DNA from: Platerodrilus igneus
Lineage: Eukaryota > Arthropoda > Insecta > Coleoptera > Lycidae
Length of the DNA stretch: 64,000 nt
Direction: 5' to 3'
Assembly (NCBI GenBank): GCA_036346225.1
Contig: JARFIW010000885.1
Location: 124,001 to 188,000, forward strand
This document shows positions 32,369 through 41,776 of this stretch, piece after piece. Both the position numbers and the translations under genes were made by a program. The notes beneath the pieces are model-generated. The model was not told the origin of the DNA, made no database searches, and was given only the letters and a program-made list of their open reading frames with translations. Position 1 is the stretch's first letter. The number at the start of each line of letters is the position of its first letter.

Positions 32369-32955
32369 TTAGGCACCTAAAGGTGAGGACAGATTCGAAG
32401 ATCTATTAGTAGTAAAAAGACAGTGTGGACAGTTGCGGCGAGAAACTCCTTTATGTCCGCAACCATAGCAATGGACTACTTCAGGGCGAGTACAACGTGT
32501 CAAAACATGACCAGGTTTGTCGCAATTAAAGCATATGACCTGACGAGCAGAAGCAGAACTGGGACGAAGAACAGTAGAAAGTATAGAAGAAGTATCTGAT
32601 CTACCCGTAGGCGTAGGAAAAACCTTAACAACTCGGTCATGTGAAGTAAAAGTATTTTTCTCAACTGTAGCAGACCTATAAGCAAGATTCGGTTCGGCAG
32701 TAACAGTATGTTGTTTTTGACTAGGTGATACGACATATCGGCTAGAATCTTTGCGGGTTCCAACTTCAAACATTCGTCCTTTAATTCTTGTAAAGAGCGG
32801 ACAGTAGGCAAATGGGCTCGATAGAATGAAGCGAGGTTATGAAGTACAATGGACAATTGATCATTCTTTTTGAAAGATCCATATTACTGGAACAGAGCCG
32901 TCATACACTTAAAGTAGTCAGTAATACTTTCTGATGAGTCTTGCTGTCTACTTGT
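32369..32955 (-). pseudogene. Gypsy-type gag remnant with zinc knuckles
   Basis: Minus-strand capsid-like segment contains DSSESITDYFKCMTALF, then LSIVLHNLASFYRAHLP and SLQELKDECLKLE. A one-base frameshift leads into a nucleocapsid with CFNCDKPGHVLTRC (C-x2-C-x4-H-x4-C) and a degenerate second knuckle, CYGCGHKGVSRRNC, in which the His is replaced by Val. A third C-x2-C follows. The order and motifs fit Ty3/gypsy gag. A stop after SSPLGA and the frameshift indicate a dead copy. The downstream repeat-rich ORF may belong to the same element. Confidence 0.7.
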
Positions 32956-33570
32956 ATTTTGGTTTATTTTCCCCTCCTTTGCATACTAGTATTTAGTTTT
33001 ATTTTTGTTAATTTTCATACCGTATCTCTGTTAAAACCGTTTCCAGCTCATTAGACGATGCTTCTAGATTTTCCTTGCAAGATACTAATACTGATGACAA
33101 ATGTTTTCCATCGATTGCCGGTATTCACTGCCTCTTTGACGTACAAGTTAAAAATTAATGGGGATAGTGCACATCCCTGTCTCACCCTTTTCCTAATATT
33201 TACTTCTCTACGTTTCTGCTATAATTCTATCACCCCTGTGCTGTTTGTATAAGCTACATGTGCTATCCGTCAATCCCTAAAACTTATTCCAATATTTTTG
33301 GGTATTTCGAAAATTGTTGTATTTTACATTGTCGAGTGCTTCTTTTAAATCTACAAACCCTATATACACGCTTTCTTCTTTTTCTGTTGTTTTCTTCATT
33401 ATCACTTTCAGAGTTAAAATAGCCTCCCGTGTTCCCCTGTTTCGTCTAAACCCAAATTTATCTTTTCCTAAAACTTCTTTAGCTCGTTTTTCCATCCATC
33501 TGTGTACAATTCTAGTTAATATTTTTGACACCTGTGCTGTCAAACTTATTGTACTTTCTAGTCAGCTATT
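32956..33570 (-). pseudogene. LINE reverse transcriptase remnant
   Basis: Minus-strand translation gives ILTRIVHRWMEKRAKEVLG, then DKFGFRRNRGTREAILTL, a VYIGFVDLKEALDNV element (palm motif A with the Asp), and after a frameshift RVRQGCALSPLIFNLYV. Thumb-side YGMKINKNKTK follows. This is the motif order of craTA/RTE-type LINE reverse transcriptases common in insects. The catalytic DD box is not found, probably in a deletion. The sequence runs directly into the gag remnant at 32955. Confidence 0.75.
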
Positions 33571-34430
33571 GAAGTGTGCGGACGTGTTTCACAAAGCTCC
33601 CGTTTCTGCAGCAACAAGTAAGTTTTTATACAGGGTTTTTTATTATATTTTCATATTTAAAGCTTTATTATTTATTGTATTTAATTTTATTAGTGTGCGG
33701 CATTAATTTTAATACATAGGGCAGTGAAAAAAATCAAAAACTAATTTAATCAATTAAATAATAAATAAATCGCTTTTTTTGGATTTTAAACTAAAATCCG
33801 CGTTTAAAAACAAATTAAATTAATTTTCGAACGAATAAACAAGAAAACTAATAAACGAACACCTCAAAATAATTTAAAAAGGCGTTTTTAATAGATTTAT
33901 TGAAAAAATCAAGTGAATCAGGCTAAAAACCGCGTAAAACTAGCAAATAAATTCGAAAAAGCTGTGTAGTGTGCGTGTAATAAAATAACAATTTAAAAAT
34001 CAAAATCTAGGCCCTTTTTGAATTAAACAAATAGCTTGAAAACCAAAAATTTGCGTTAATAAAAATATTCCATATTTTAAGTACACGCGTACTTAAACGT
34101 TTATAAAGCCTAGTTTTCAGTGTAATTAGTGGCGTAATACTTGAAGTTCGTGCCTGGCACCGAGTATACATGTGATAAGTGCGTTACCGGTACCACACTC
34201 TAATAACGCCTGTTTTTATGTGTTTCTATATTTAAATTTAAAGTTCAGTATTTTATAAATTAAATTTTTAGAAGTAATTAATTGGTTTAAATTTAAAATT
34301 TGGCGGTTTAAAATTTAAATAAATATATTCAGGGTTATTTACGATTCACCTCTAATCAAAGCATTTTTATTAGACCAACCTTTGTTTTACTGTAGCTGAT
34401 ATTTGTAACGTTTAGCGGTCCATCTTATAT
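33571..34430. other. AT-rich sequence without recognised genes
   Basis: Poly(A/T)-rich. It may include a 5' untranslated region of the LINE that follows. Confidence 0.4.
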
Positions 34431-34516
34431 TTGAGTTTATTTAGCGTCGAAACGGTCAAGTGGTTTTTTGAATTGCATTTTTCGTTGGTTATTTTTTTGT
34501 CGTTAGCTTTGCCAGC

Positions 34517-36246
34517 ATGGTGGTCCACCAAGACGAGGATCCGTTGCCGAAGAAGAAGAGGGGAGATCGGTCGGTGTCTGTTAAGTCGGAGACTGAGCGC
34601 GCTGTTGGAGGGAAAAAGCCTAAGGTGGTACTGAAGGACGTTATGTTAGGGTTCCAGGAGGAGGTTAAGCGGTTAGAGAAGGCACCTGTGCCTGCTGCGG
34701 TCGTGTCGGGAGAGTCGAAACCTCCTGCGATGGTTGCGGTGCCGGAATTTCCCCCAACTTCAAAAGCACAGCGTAAGACGTCGACTAGCAGCAACGGTAG
34801 CGTTGCTGCTAACCACCTCGATGAGCTTGAATTCTTGACGTTCAGGGATAGGAAAGCGCACGCGGGTATCTGCGGGAAGGTGCCGACGTCCTCTGCTACA
34901 ACAGTAGTAGATAACAGGAAGGTGATTCGACACGCTGTGGATGATATCCGCGACGTGACGAATCAACTTATAGGAATGGTTTGGGCGTTGAGGTTATGTT
35001 CAAGTGATTCTGGGAGAGCTAGCTTGTCGGGGGATGTCCAGTGGAGATTTTGGCTGTTTCGGGTCGACAGGGTTTCCGGAGCCAGAAGGTGGTGATGCCG
35101 CGGAAGGTTTCGTATGCTGCAGCAGCTGCAGGTACTATGCCAAAGTTCGCTGTTAGGGTCGACGCCAAGCCTGGTGAGAAGGAGGAAGTCATATCGACGC
35201 TTAAGAAGAAGGTCGATTTCGCTCGTGATCGAATTTGTCGTTAGGGAGATTTGAGATAGGAAATTAGTTAATACAGGTAAAGGACAGAAAATTAAAGAAA
35301 GTATGAATCTTGCAAATAGGGAGGTTGGGAGGAAGATCGTTGCGTCAGAGTTAAGCCACCCGCCCTATGTTAGAGATATCGAATTTGTCCAAGGTGATGG
35401 GGATGCGGTAGGGATCAGCATTTACAAATACAGTTCGCGTATGGACGATGGGCAAGTAGGCGCTGAGTTTGTCGTGGATAACGAGCAAAGTGAAGTTTCG
35501 GTTTCAGACCAAACTCGCGAACTGGAGCACTATCCTCCAGTGCGAATTAGTTGCTATACGGGAAGCTATTGATTATGTGATAAATCACACGGGTAGAAAC
35601 GTGTACTACATCATCAGCGATAGTAAATCAGCGCTGATGACCCTAACAAATATTAATACGTCCACAGTCCTCCAAGCGGTCGTCTGGAGGGTAGCACATT
35701 CGGCGCTCCGATTTTGACATTTAAAGTTCTGTTGGGTTCGATCGCACGATGATGACGTAGGACATGATAGGGCTGATGAATTGGCTAAAGAGGCCGAGAC
35801 GGGCGACTTCCGGATATCACACTCGTCGATCCGAGGTCTCTGATTAAAAGAAATCTGTGGGAAAGATCAATACGACACTGGGAAGAGAGGTGAAAAACGC
35901 TGCCACGGGCAGGTTGACACACAAATTCATTCCTAGTATGGTAGCTAGAATTAAGATCAAGGTGAAGCTCGACCATAAAATGGAGCAGCTGATAACAGGG
36001 CACAGCGCCCTGAAAGCGTATTTACGAAGGTTTGGTTTAACCGACAACGACCGCTGCAAATGGGGTGAGGGCGCAGAAAGCGCAGAGCACGTGCTCTTCA
36101 ACTACCCGCTCGGGGCTGCAAATAAAGGATTCGCTGATAGGAAATTAGCTATCATAGGGTTAGCATGGCCAAAGAGCCTAGAAGAAGTCGGAAAAGGGGC
36201 TAACCAGAAGGTGTTCTGGGCAGCCTTTAAAGAATTTGCGAGATAA
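34517..36246 (+). pseudogene. R1-like LINE, internally deleted (ORF1 plus RNase H and tail)
   Basis: 34517-35095 encodes a basic ORF1-type protein (MVVHQDEDPLPKKKRGDRSV and onward). 35096-35243 continues it in another frame (MPRKVSYAAAAAGTMPKFAV). From about 35390 there is an RNase H domain: a degraded first strand, then CELVAIREAIDYV, ISDSKSALMTL, and VRSHDDD followed by ADELAKEAE. 35857-36246 is the C-terminal domain (QLITGHSALKAYLRRFG, then a damaged CCHC in which the last Cys is Tyr). The order fits the R1/LOA group, which carries RNase H. The endonuclease and reverse transcriptase are absent, so some 3 kb have been deleted between 35243 and 35390. The copy is dead. Confidence 0.65.
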
Positions 36247-36447
36247 CCCTACATGTGATTTTTCAATGCTCCACCCGAAGGTACTACATTGGCTAGGACA
36301 CGGGACCTCCATTTTACCTATCATTCGAACGAGGGTGTATTTTTGTGAAAAATGCTCGCCTAACATTAAGCGGACCGTGTTGGGATTCGAACCCGGGACC
36401 TTGGGCGTAGTGTGTCACACACATACCACTACGTCACGGAGCCGCCT
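36247..36447 (-). mobile_element. tRNA-derived SINE, copy 6, internally deleted
   Basis: Box A TGACGTAG and box B GGTTCGAATCC are present on the minus strand, and the middle of the body is missing. The SINE tail abuts the stop codon of the R1-like LINE. Confidence 0.8.
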
Positions 36448-36449
36448 CG

Positions 36450-37330
36450 ATGGCAATAACCGCGCGTAAATAAGATGGGGAGGGGGTGGGGTGAGAATTT
36501 GAAAATTTTGAATTTATTTTTGACTTGATACGATATATGACTTATGAGCACGACATAACTAAAACCTGTTTTAAATAAAAAAAAAAAAAATTAAATAAAA
36601 AGAAATAAAATAAAAAAAACAATAACCATAAGTCTATTATGCACGACGAACCCCCACGTCACACTAAAACAATCACTATCTCACTTTTAAACGCGTGAAA
36701 TATCGGAAATAAATCGAAACCTAATCGGGGCCAATAAATAATAATAAATAAATCAAAAACCCTAACTAAATTAAATCAATTAAGTAAACAACGAAAATAA
36801 AAGTTTTCTTCTACTAGGCAATTTTAGCCTGCGGCATGGACCATTGCTCCCAGCATCCCAGATCTGGACCGGTTTTGACGTCACAGCTGAGTGATAAATT
36901 TTCCTTAAATCTGCGGATAAACAACCCCACACAGCACCTAATTGAGGGAGAAACCTACTCCAGAACTTTTTTGATGTTTTTGAGTTCCATTTAAACTTCT
37001 TTTAATGGGGTTTTCATTCTACCGGATTTTTTTACCTACAAGTCAACCTCTTCAACCCAAATGTTTAAATCCTTATAAACTCTAACCGTTTTAAAATTAA
37101 AAAAAAACTCAATAAAACTAATCGTTTCTAAATGAGAAAACACACTAACGATAATGCCATGTTTTTTCTTAAGCCACATCTGTCAGCCGTCTTTTTTCCT
37201 ACGTCACATCTGTCATCCGCTATTTTTACGTCACTCCACCATTTTCTTACGTTCCGATTTTTGACTTACTCTGTATATATCCCCTTTTACTCCATCCTGT
37301 ATATACAGTTTACCGCAAGCTCGTAGAGAA
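36450..37330. other. AT-rich sequence without recognised genes
   Basis: Contains A-rich low-complexity runs near 36575-36620. No gene or repeat unit is supported. Confidence 0.45.
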
Positions 37331-37334
37331 AAAA

Positions 37335-37394
37335 ATCGACTCAACTCGTGCTATCTGCACGCAAAGTAGACACCTTAACCGCTACACTATTGCC
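37335..37394 (-). pseudogene. tRNA-like pseudogene
   Basis: On the minus strand GTGTAGCGGTTAAGG looks like a tRNA D-arm and box A. About 30 bp later CGAGTTGAGTC resembles box B with one base missing, and a run of seven T follows, as in RNA polymerase III termination. The acceptor stem does not pair well. The left part overlaps the edge of the gypsy pol fragment. Confidence 0.3.
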
Positions 37395-38450
37395 AGGATA
37401 AGTGTCATTTCTGTTTCCCCCAACTACACTATCTTGGTTACGTCATCAATCGGGTTGGTTTGCTAGTAGACCCTGACAAAGTTTTGGTCATTTTGAATAT
37501 CATTCGTCCGTTTTCTGTATCCGAAATCTGTCGTCTGATTCGTATGGCCAGTCGATACTGGCGCTTTATTCCAAATTTTGGTAATCGTACTTTTCCGCTT
37601 TCTAGTTTAACCCGAAGGAAGATCCCTTTCATCTGGACTTCCGATTGTCAATCTGCCTTTTCTTTTCTTAAGCAACATTTAGTTTCTGCTCCTATACTTT
37701 CATGCCTTTTTCTATTCAAACAGATGCTTTTCATTTTGGTCTCGGTACTATTCTGTGACAAAGCTTCCCAGAAGGTGATAAAGTCGTCAGTTAAGGAGTC
37801 GCTCACTTTGCAAACCAGAGCGTAATTATTCTGTTATGGAGAAGAAGTGCTTAGCAGTTCTATAGACAATTGAGAAATTTTGCCCATACAGCGAATGCAC
37901 TCATTTTACTGTTATAACCGACCATCATTCCCTCCTCTTGTTCAATAAATTGTCCTTCCGGACACTTAGCTCGCTGGTCCCCTCGCCTCCAGCAATATAA
38001 TTTTCTATTCTCCATCGTAAAGGCCAAGATCATGTTGTACCTGACACCCTTCCGTACTCGAGTCTGTGTCGCTCTTTGCTATTTCCTCTCTCCAAGTTAC
38101 TTTTCCTACGCCTGATCGTTGGTACAACGGTATGCTCCAAAAGGTATTCAAACACTTTAGACGTTACTCAGCTGGGTCCGTTGTAAACGATATTTTCTTT
38201 CGTCATCACAATACTTCTATCGCTGCCGATTCTCAGGACGATTGGAAAATCGTCTTCTCGTCTGAGCAACGTAAACATCTGATTTTCCTCCATCACGATC
38301 CGCCTACTTTCGGTTACTGTGGGTTGATAAAAATTTCCGCTCCCCTCCACCAAAAATATCATCGGCTTTGTCGCCGAGCTGACGTCGCTGGCTATATCTG
38401 ATGTTGTCCAATTTGTGCTGCTCATATGGTCGAGCAATTATCTTCTGGTT
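37391..38450 (+). pseudogene. Ty3/gypsy pol fragment (RT end, RNase H, integrase zinc domain)
   Basis: The frame begins within the reverse transcriptase (CHFCFPQLHYLGYVI, then LLVDPDKV, MASRYWRFIPNFGN and PFIWTSDCQSAF). It passes into RNase H with frameshifts (NYSVMEKKCLAVL, an internal TAG in place of Trp, then TVITDHHSLL). It ends with the integrase HHCC region (FLHHDPPTFGYCGLI, QKYHRL, ADVAGYI, an in-frame TGA, CCPICAAHM). Motif order is exactly that of gypsy pol. Stops and frameshifts show it is dead. Nothing of the integrase core follows. Confidence 0.8.
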
Positions 38451-38559
38451 TCGACTAGTTCTCTTTTACTGGTGGCTGAGGCACACATCGTTGTCACAGT
38501 CATTTCCTCGAGCAAGTCGCTGCTATTAGTAGATGCAGCTGGTTTCTGCAGCTTCAAAT

Positions 38560-38770
38560 GTCTTTCGTTACGACCTCGGTGTAATAAACGCCGGCGTTCA
38601 AGCTCGTTTCATCGGTTACCGTCTCTTGCAGGTGATCGGCTAGTTCTCACCTTCTGGCGCTAAGGTACGTAGCGTTGAAACAGTCGTTTTTTCAATCAAG
38701 TCGTCGACGTTTCTAAACGCAGAGCGTTGTCGCAGATTGAAATGTCGTCCGTTACGGTCTCAAATACCTT
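38560..38770. repeat. Member of a dispersed direct repeat (first copy)
   Basis: Resembles 39063-39215 and 40235-40400 over about 100-180 bp. Shared elements are AAACG(C/T)(C/G)GGCG, CGTTTCATCGG, CTTGCAGGT and a CT-rich stretch ending TACGTAG-like. The family is not identified. Confidence 0.4.
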
Positions 38771-38774
38771 GCAT

Positions 38775-39062
38775 TAAATTTTTTCATGCTCCACCCCAAG
38801 GTACTACATTGGCCAGAAAGCGAGCTTTTACCTGGACATTTTGAATTTTGCCAAACCCTTGCTGTTCCAAGCAAGGTAGGGATCTTTAACGTGCGTGACA
38901 ACACTCACACACGAGACCTACACTTTACTTCTCATCCAAACAAGGGCGTATTTTTATGAAAAATACTCGCCTAACATTTTTCAAGCGGTTCATGTCGGGA
39001 ATCGAACCCGGGATCATGGACTTAGCAGTTACACGCAAACCAGCTAAGCCGCGGAGCCGCTT
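38775..39062 (-). mobile_element. tRNA-derived SINE, copy 7
   Basis: Full-length minus copy with box A CGGCTTAGCTGG and box B GGTTCGATTCC and the standard body and tail. It lies between two members of the dispersed direct repeat. Confidence 0.85.
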
Positions 39063-40676
39063 AATTTCAGATTCCTGCCAAAATTGTGGCAAACGTGGGC
39101 GTCTAAGGTTGTTTCATCGGACTCCATTTCTTGCAGACAGTGACTGGTTCTCGCTTTCTGACCCCTATGGTACGTGGTGCAGTTGACACTCATATTCACG
39201 CAGAAGTCATCACTACCACTAGGTGCATTGGGCTACTGCAAACTGGAATATTCTCTGTTGCAATCCCAGGTGCCAACCGAAATATTAGCACACGAGACCA
39301 TCAAGAACATCTATCGAGCGACATCTCCCGTCAGTAGTGAAATAGTCCTCACATTGCAAATAATTGAAAGCACGCTGAAGGACCTTGTGGAAAGCCATTA
39401 AAGCGATAGGAACCTATTGGAAACTATAATCCAATTAAAGAGAAACCACAAATTGTTAAAGTTGTTGCAATCACAGAATTAGTGGAATGAGTGCCTGCTA
39501 TAAGAAAGTTGACTGAATGGGCGCCTCAGGGACAATACTAAGGTACTTCAACAAGCCTGAGGACAGTGAGAAAAAAGCAAGCAGGGCGAAACACCTACAC
39601 ACAAATTGTGAAGAAGGTGCAGATGTTGATTTGTAGAGGCGTTGACATGTCTATACAATGAGTTCGAAATATCAAGAGCAGGAAACAGCTGAACACCTTC
39701 GCTGACTAGTCATGATGACTCTTTATGTTCATTTCCTCTTTTCAGTACAAAACGCCTCGTTGCTTTGATGTACATACCACAGTTGCAAGGTATACCTTCT
39801 TGCGCCTAACGCGTTAGGGCCATTTCGAATCCTTGATGGGGGACGGTGGTAAAATTTGTACTTAGTGGCGGCTTTTTAAATGGCCTTGATGTTTTCCTAA
39901 GATTTTATACCAATACTGTTGATTACTCAATGAACCGGTGGGAGAACTGTTGGGTGTTCTGGATTGAGGGAATATCTGTTTTCAGAGCTTCCTCGTAATA
40001 CACGCACATATCACTACGTATAAAATGTCATAACCTGAACAAACTATTTTTCTCTTGTCCTAAGGTGCGGTACGAAAAAACCGACTATTTCAGCAACCAT
40101 TTTGGCAGTTGAACGGTGCTCTTAGTCCTCATCTTCTAGTAGCTAAGGTACATGGCGTTGCTTGTAGTCATTTTCTTGCAGAAGCCGTTGCATTAGATGC
40201 GACAGATACCTGTAGACTCGAATGCTTTCCGCTACCTCAGAAGCCGGCCGGAATTATAGCAAACGCGGACATCTAAGATCGTTTCATTAGGCTGACTCTT
40301 TTTGCAGGTTGTCGACTAGTTTTGACCTTTTGGCTTTTAAAGTGCGCGACATTGTTCGCAGTTATTTTCTCATAAAATACATCACTGCACTTGGTATGAC
40401 GAGTTGTTGCAGATGGCAGCATTTATAATTAGTTTTCGCTACAAATAAACATATTTTTAATCCTGCAAGCCATCTTCTGTTAAGTGATGTAAGCGTAATT
40501 TGTAGGAGTAAAATTATTACACTGCGACCGAGATTGGACGTATTCTTGCTTTTTATTCGAGAACTGATGGTATTGTTTGGGCAAGCTTTGTCTATATTTT
40601 CCTGTAGTTACACACTTCCATCGCCACCTCCATACATAGTTTTATACAAGCTCTTCTTTTTACTTTATCAATCACG
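39063..40676. other. Intergenic sequence with two further copies of the direct repeat
   Basis: Copies at about 39063-39215 and 40235-40400. The rest shows no recognised gene. Confidence 0.45.
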
Positions 40677-41256
40677 TGTTATTATACCCCCGCCGGTGCG
40701 GTACGCGAGCCACTACAGTCAGTTGGTAGCAATGCGAAATAATTGCAAAAATGATGGGAAAATAAGATATTACGTCACGTAATTATATAAAATTACTCCA
40801 TCACATAAAAAATCAAAAAAGTACTTACGTAAACTGTAGGGCTTCTCCAGCATTACTCCATGATGGCGGCAGCGGGGCTCCGTTGATCCTTTACGGGCGT
40901 GGGTGTTTGTTGGGCCCGGTTGAAACCAAATTAAACTTGTCTTCTTCTTTTTGTAGCGGAACACAGGAATAGGATGAGGGACGATAATTAGCTAGAAGGC
41001 AAGAAACCTACATATCAAAAAAAGACACGATAAAACACAAAGATAACTACATTCGTTGGCGTCTCGGTCACCAGTCTCGACGTGTCCGAAAATCTGCCAT
41101 CCCTTTCCTTGGCACTCCGCGTCGGCGCAATCTCGCGCAAACGCACTGTCCGAAGTGACGGAAATACACACACGTCTTTTCAAATTTATTGGCGCGAAAT
41201 CCTTACAAATTAAAACTAAAATTCGAAATGTTTACGGCCGATTTCGGCACGTAACA
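40677..41256 (-). mobile_element. Solo-LTR-like repeat upstream of the LRR gene
   Basis: On the minus strand it starts TGTTACGTGCC and ends AATAACA, about 580 bp, with no internal coding. It is homologous to the insert at 5986-6633. No clean target duplication was found. It ends about 520 bp before the LRR start codon. Confidence 0.55.
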
Positions 41257-41776
41257 ATGTAAACTCGTCTTTCGTATCTTCATAGCTTTTCGAACCGCTT
41301 ATCCACTTTTTTCCGTTACTCTGTTTGTCATATCAAAAGTAACGTATATTTTTGGTGGGCGGTATGTTAGATTTTTATAGTAACCCATTCAGTATGATAT
41401 AAATTTATGATGTGTAGGTTAATTTTTCATTATCCGATTTGCATATACTATATCTAATAATTTGTCACCGTAAACTTTGAAAGTGCATGGAATGTGCTTG
41501 TTTTGTACGTAAAATTGTTAAATTTGACATATCGATCACGTCTTGCGTTCCACTTGTTCAAAGAGCGAGTGCTGCAAACTTCGAATGGTAAGTTTGTAAG
41601 TCTAGTTTATGTTTTTCTTATTTTCTAGCCCACAATAAATCTGTACCATGTGGTGTTATCTAACAATTCCATTATCTCAGTATCTATAAAGCTGCCAACG
41701 TACAAAAATACCTAAAATACCAACGCTGGTGCTGAAAGAACTGCACTAGAAATTACCTGAAAAGCAATAATAAACT
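41257..41776 (+). promoter_or_regulatory. 5' flank of the plus-strand LRR gene
   Basis: Contains a strong donor-like AATGGTAAGTTTG at 41584-41596 and an acceptor-like TTATTTTCTAG ending at 41630, so a small 5' untranslated intron is possible. A TATA-like TCTATAAAG lies near 41682. Confidence 0.3.
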
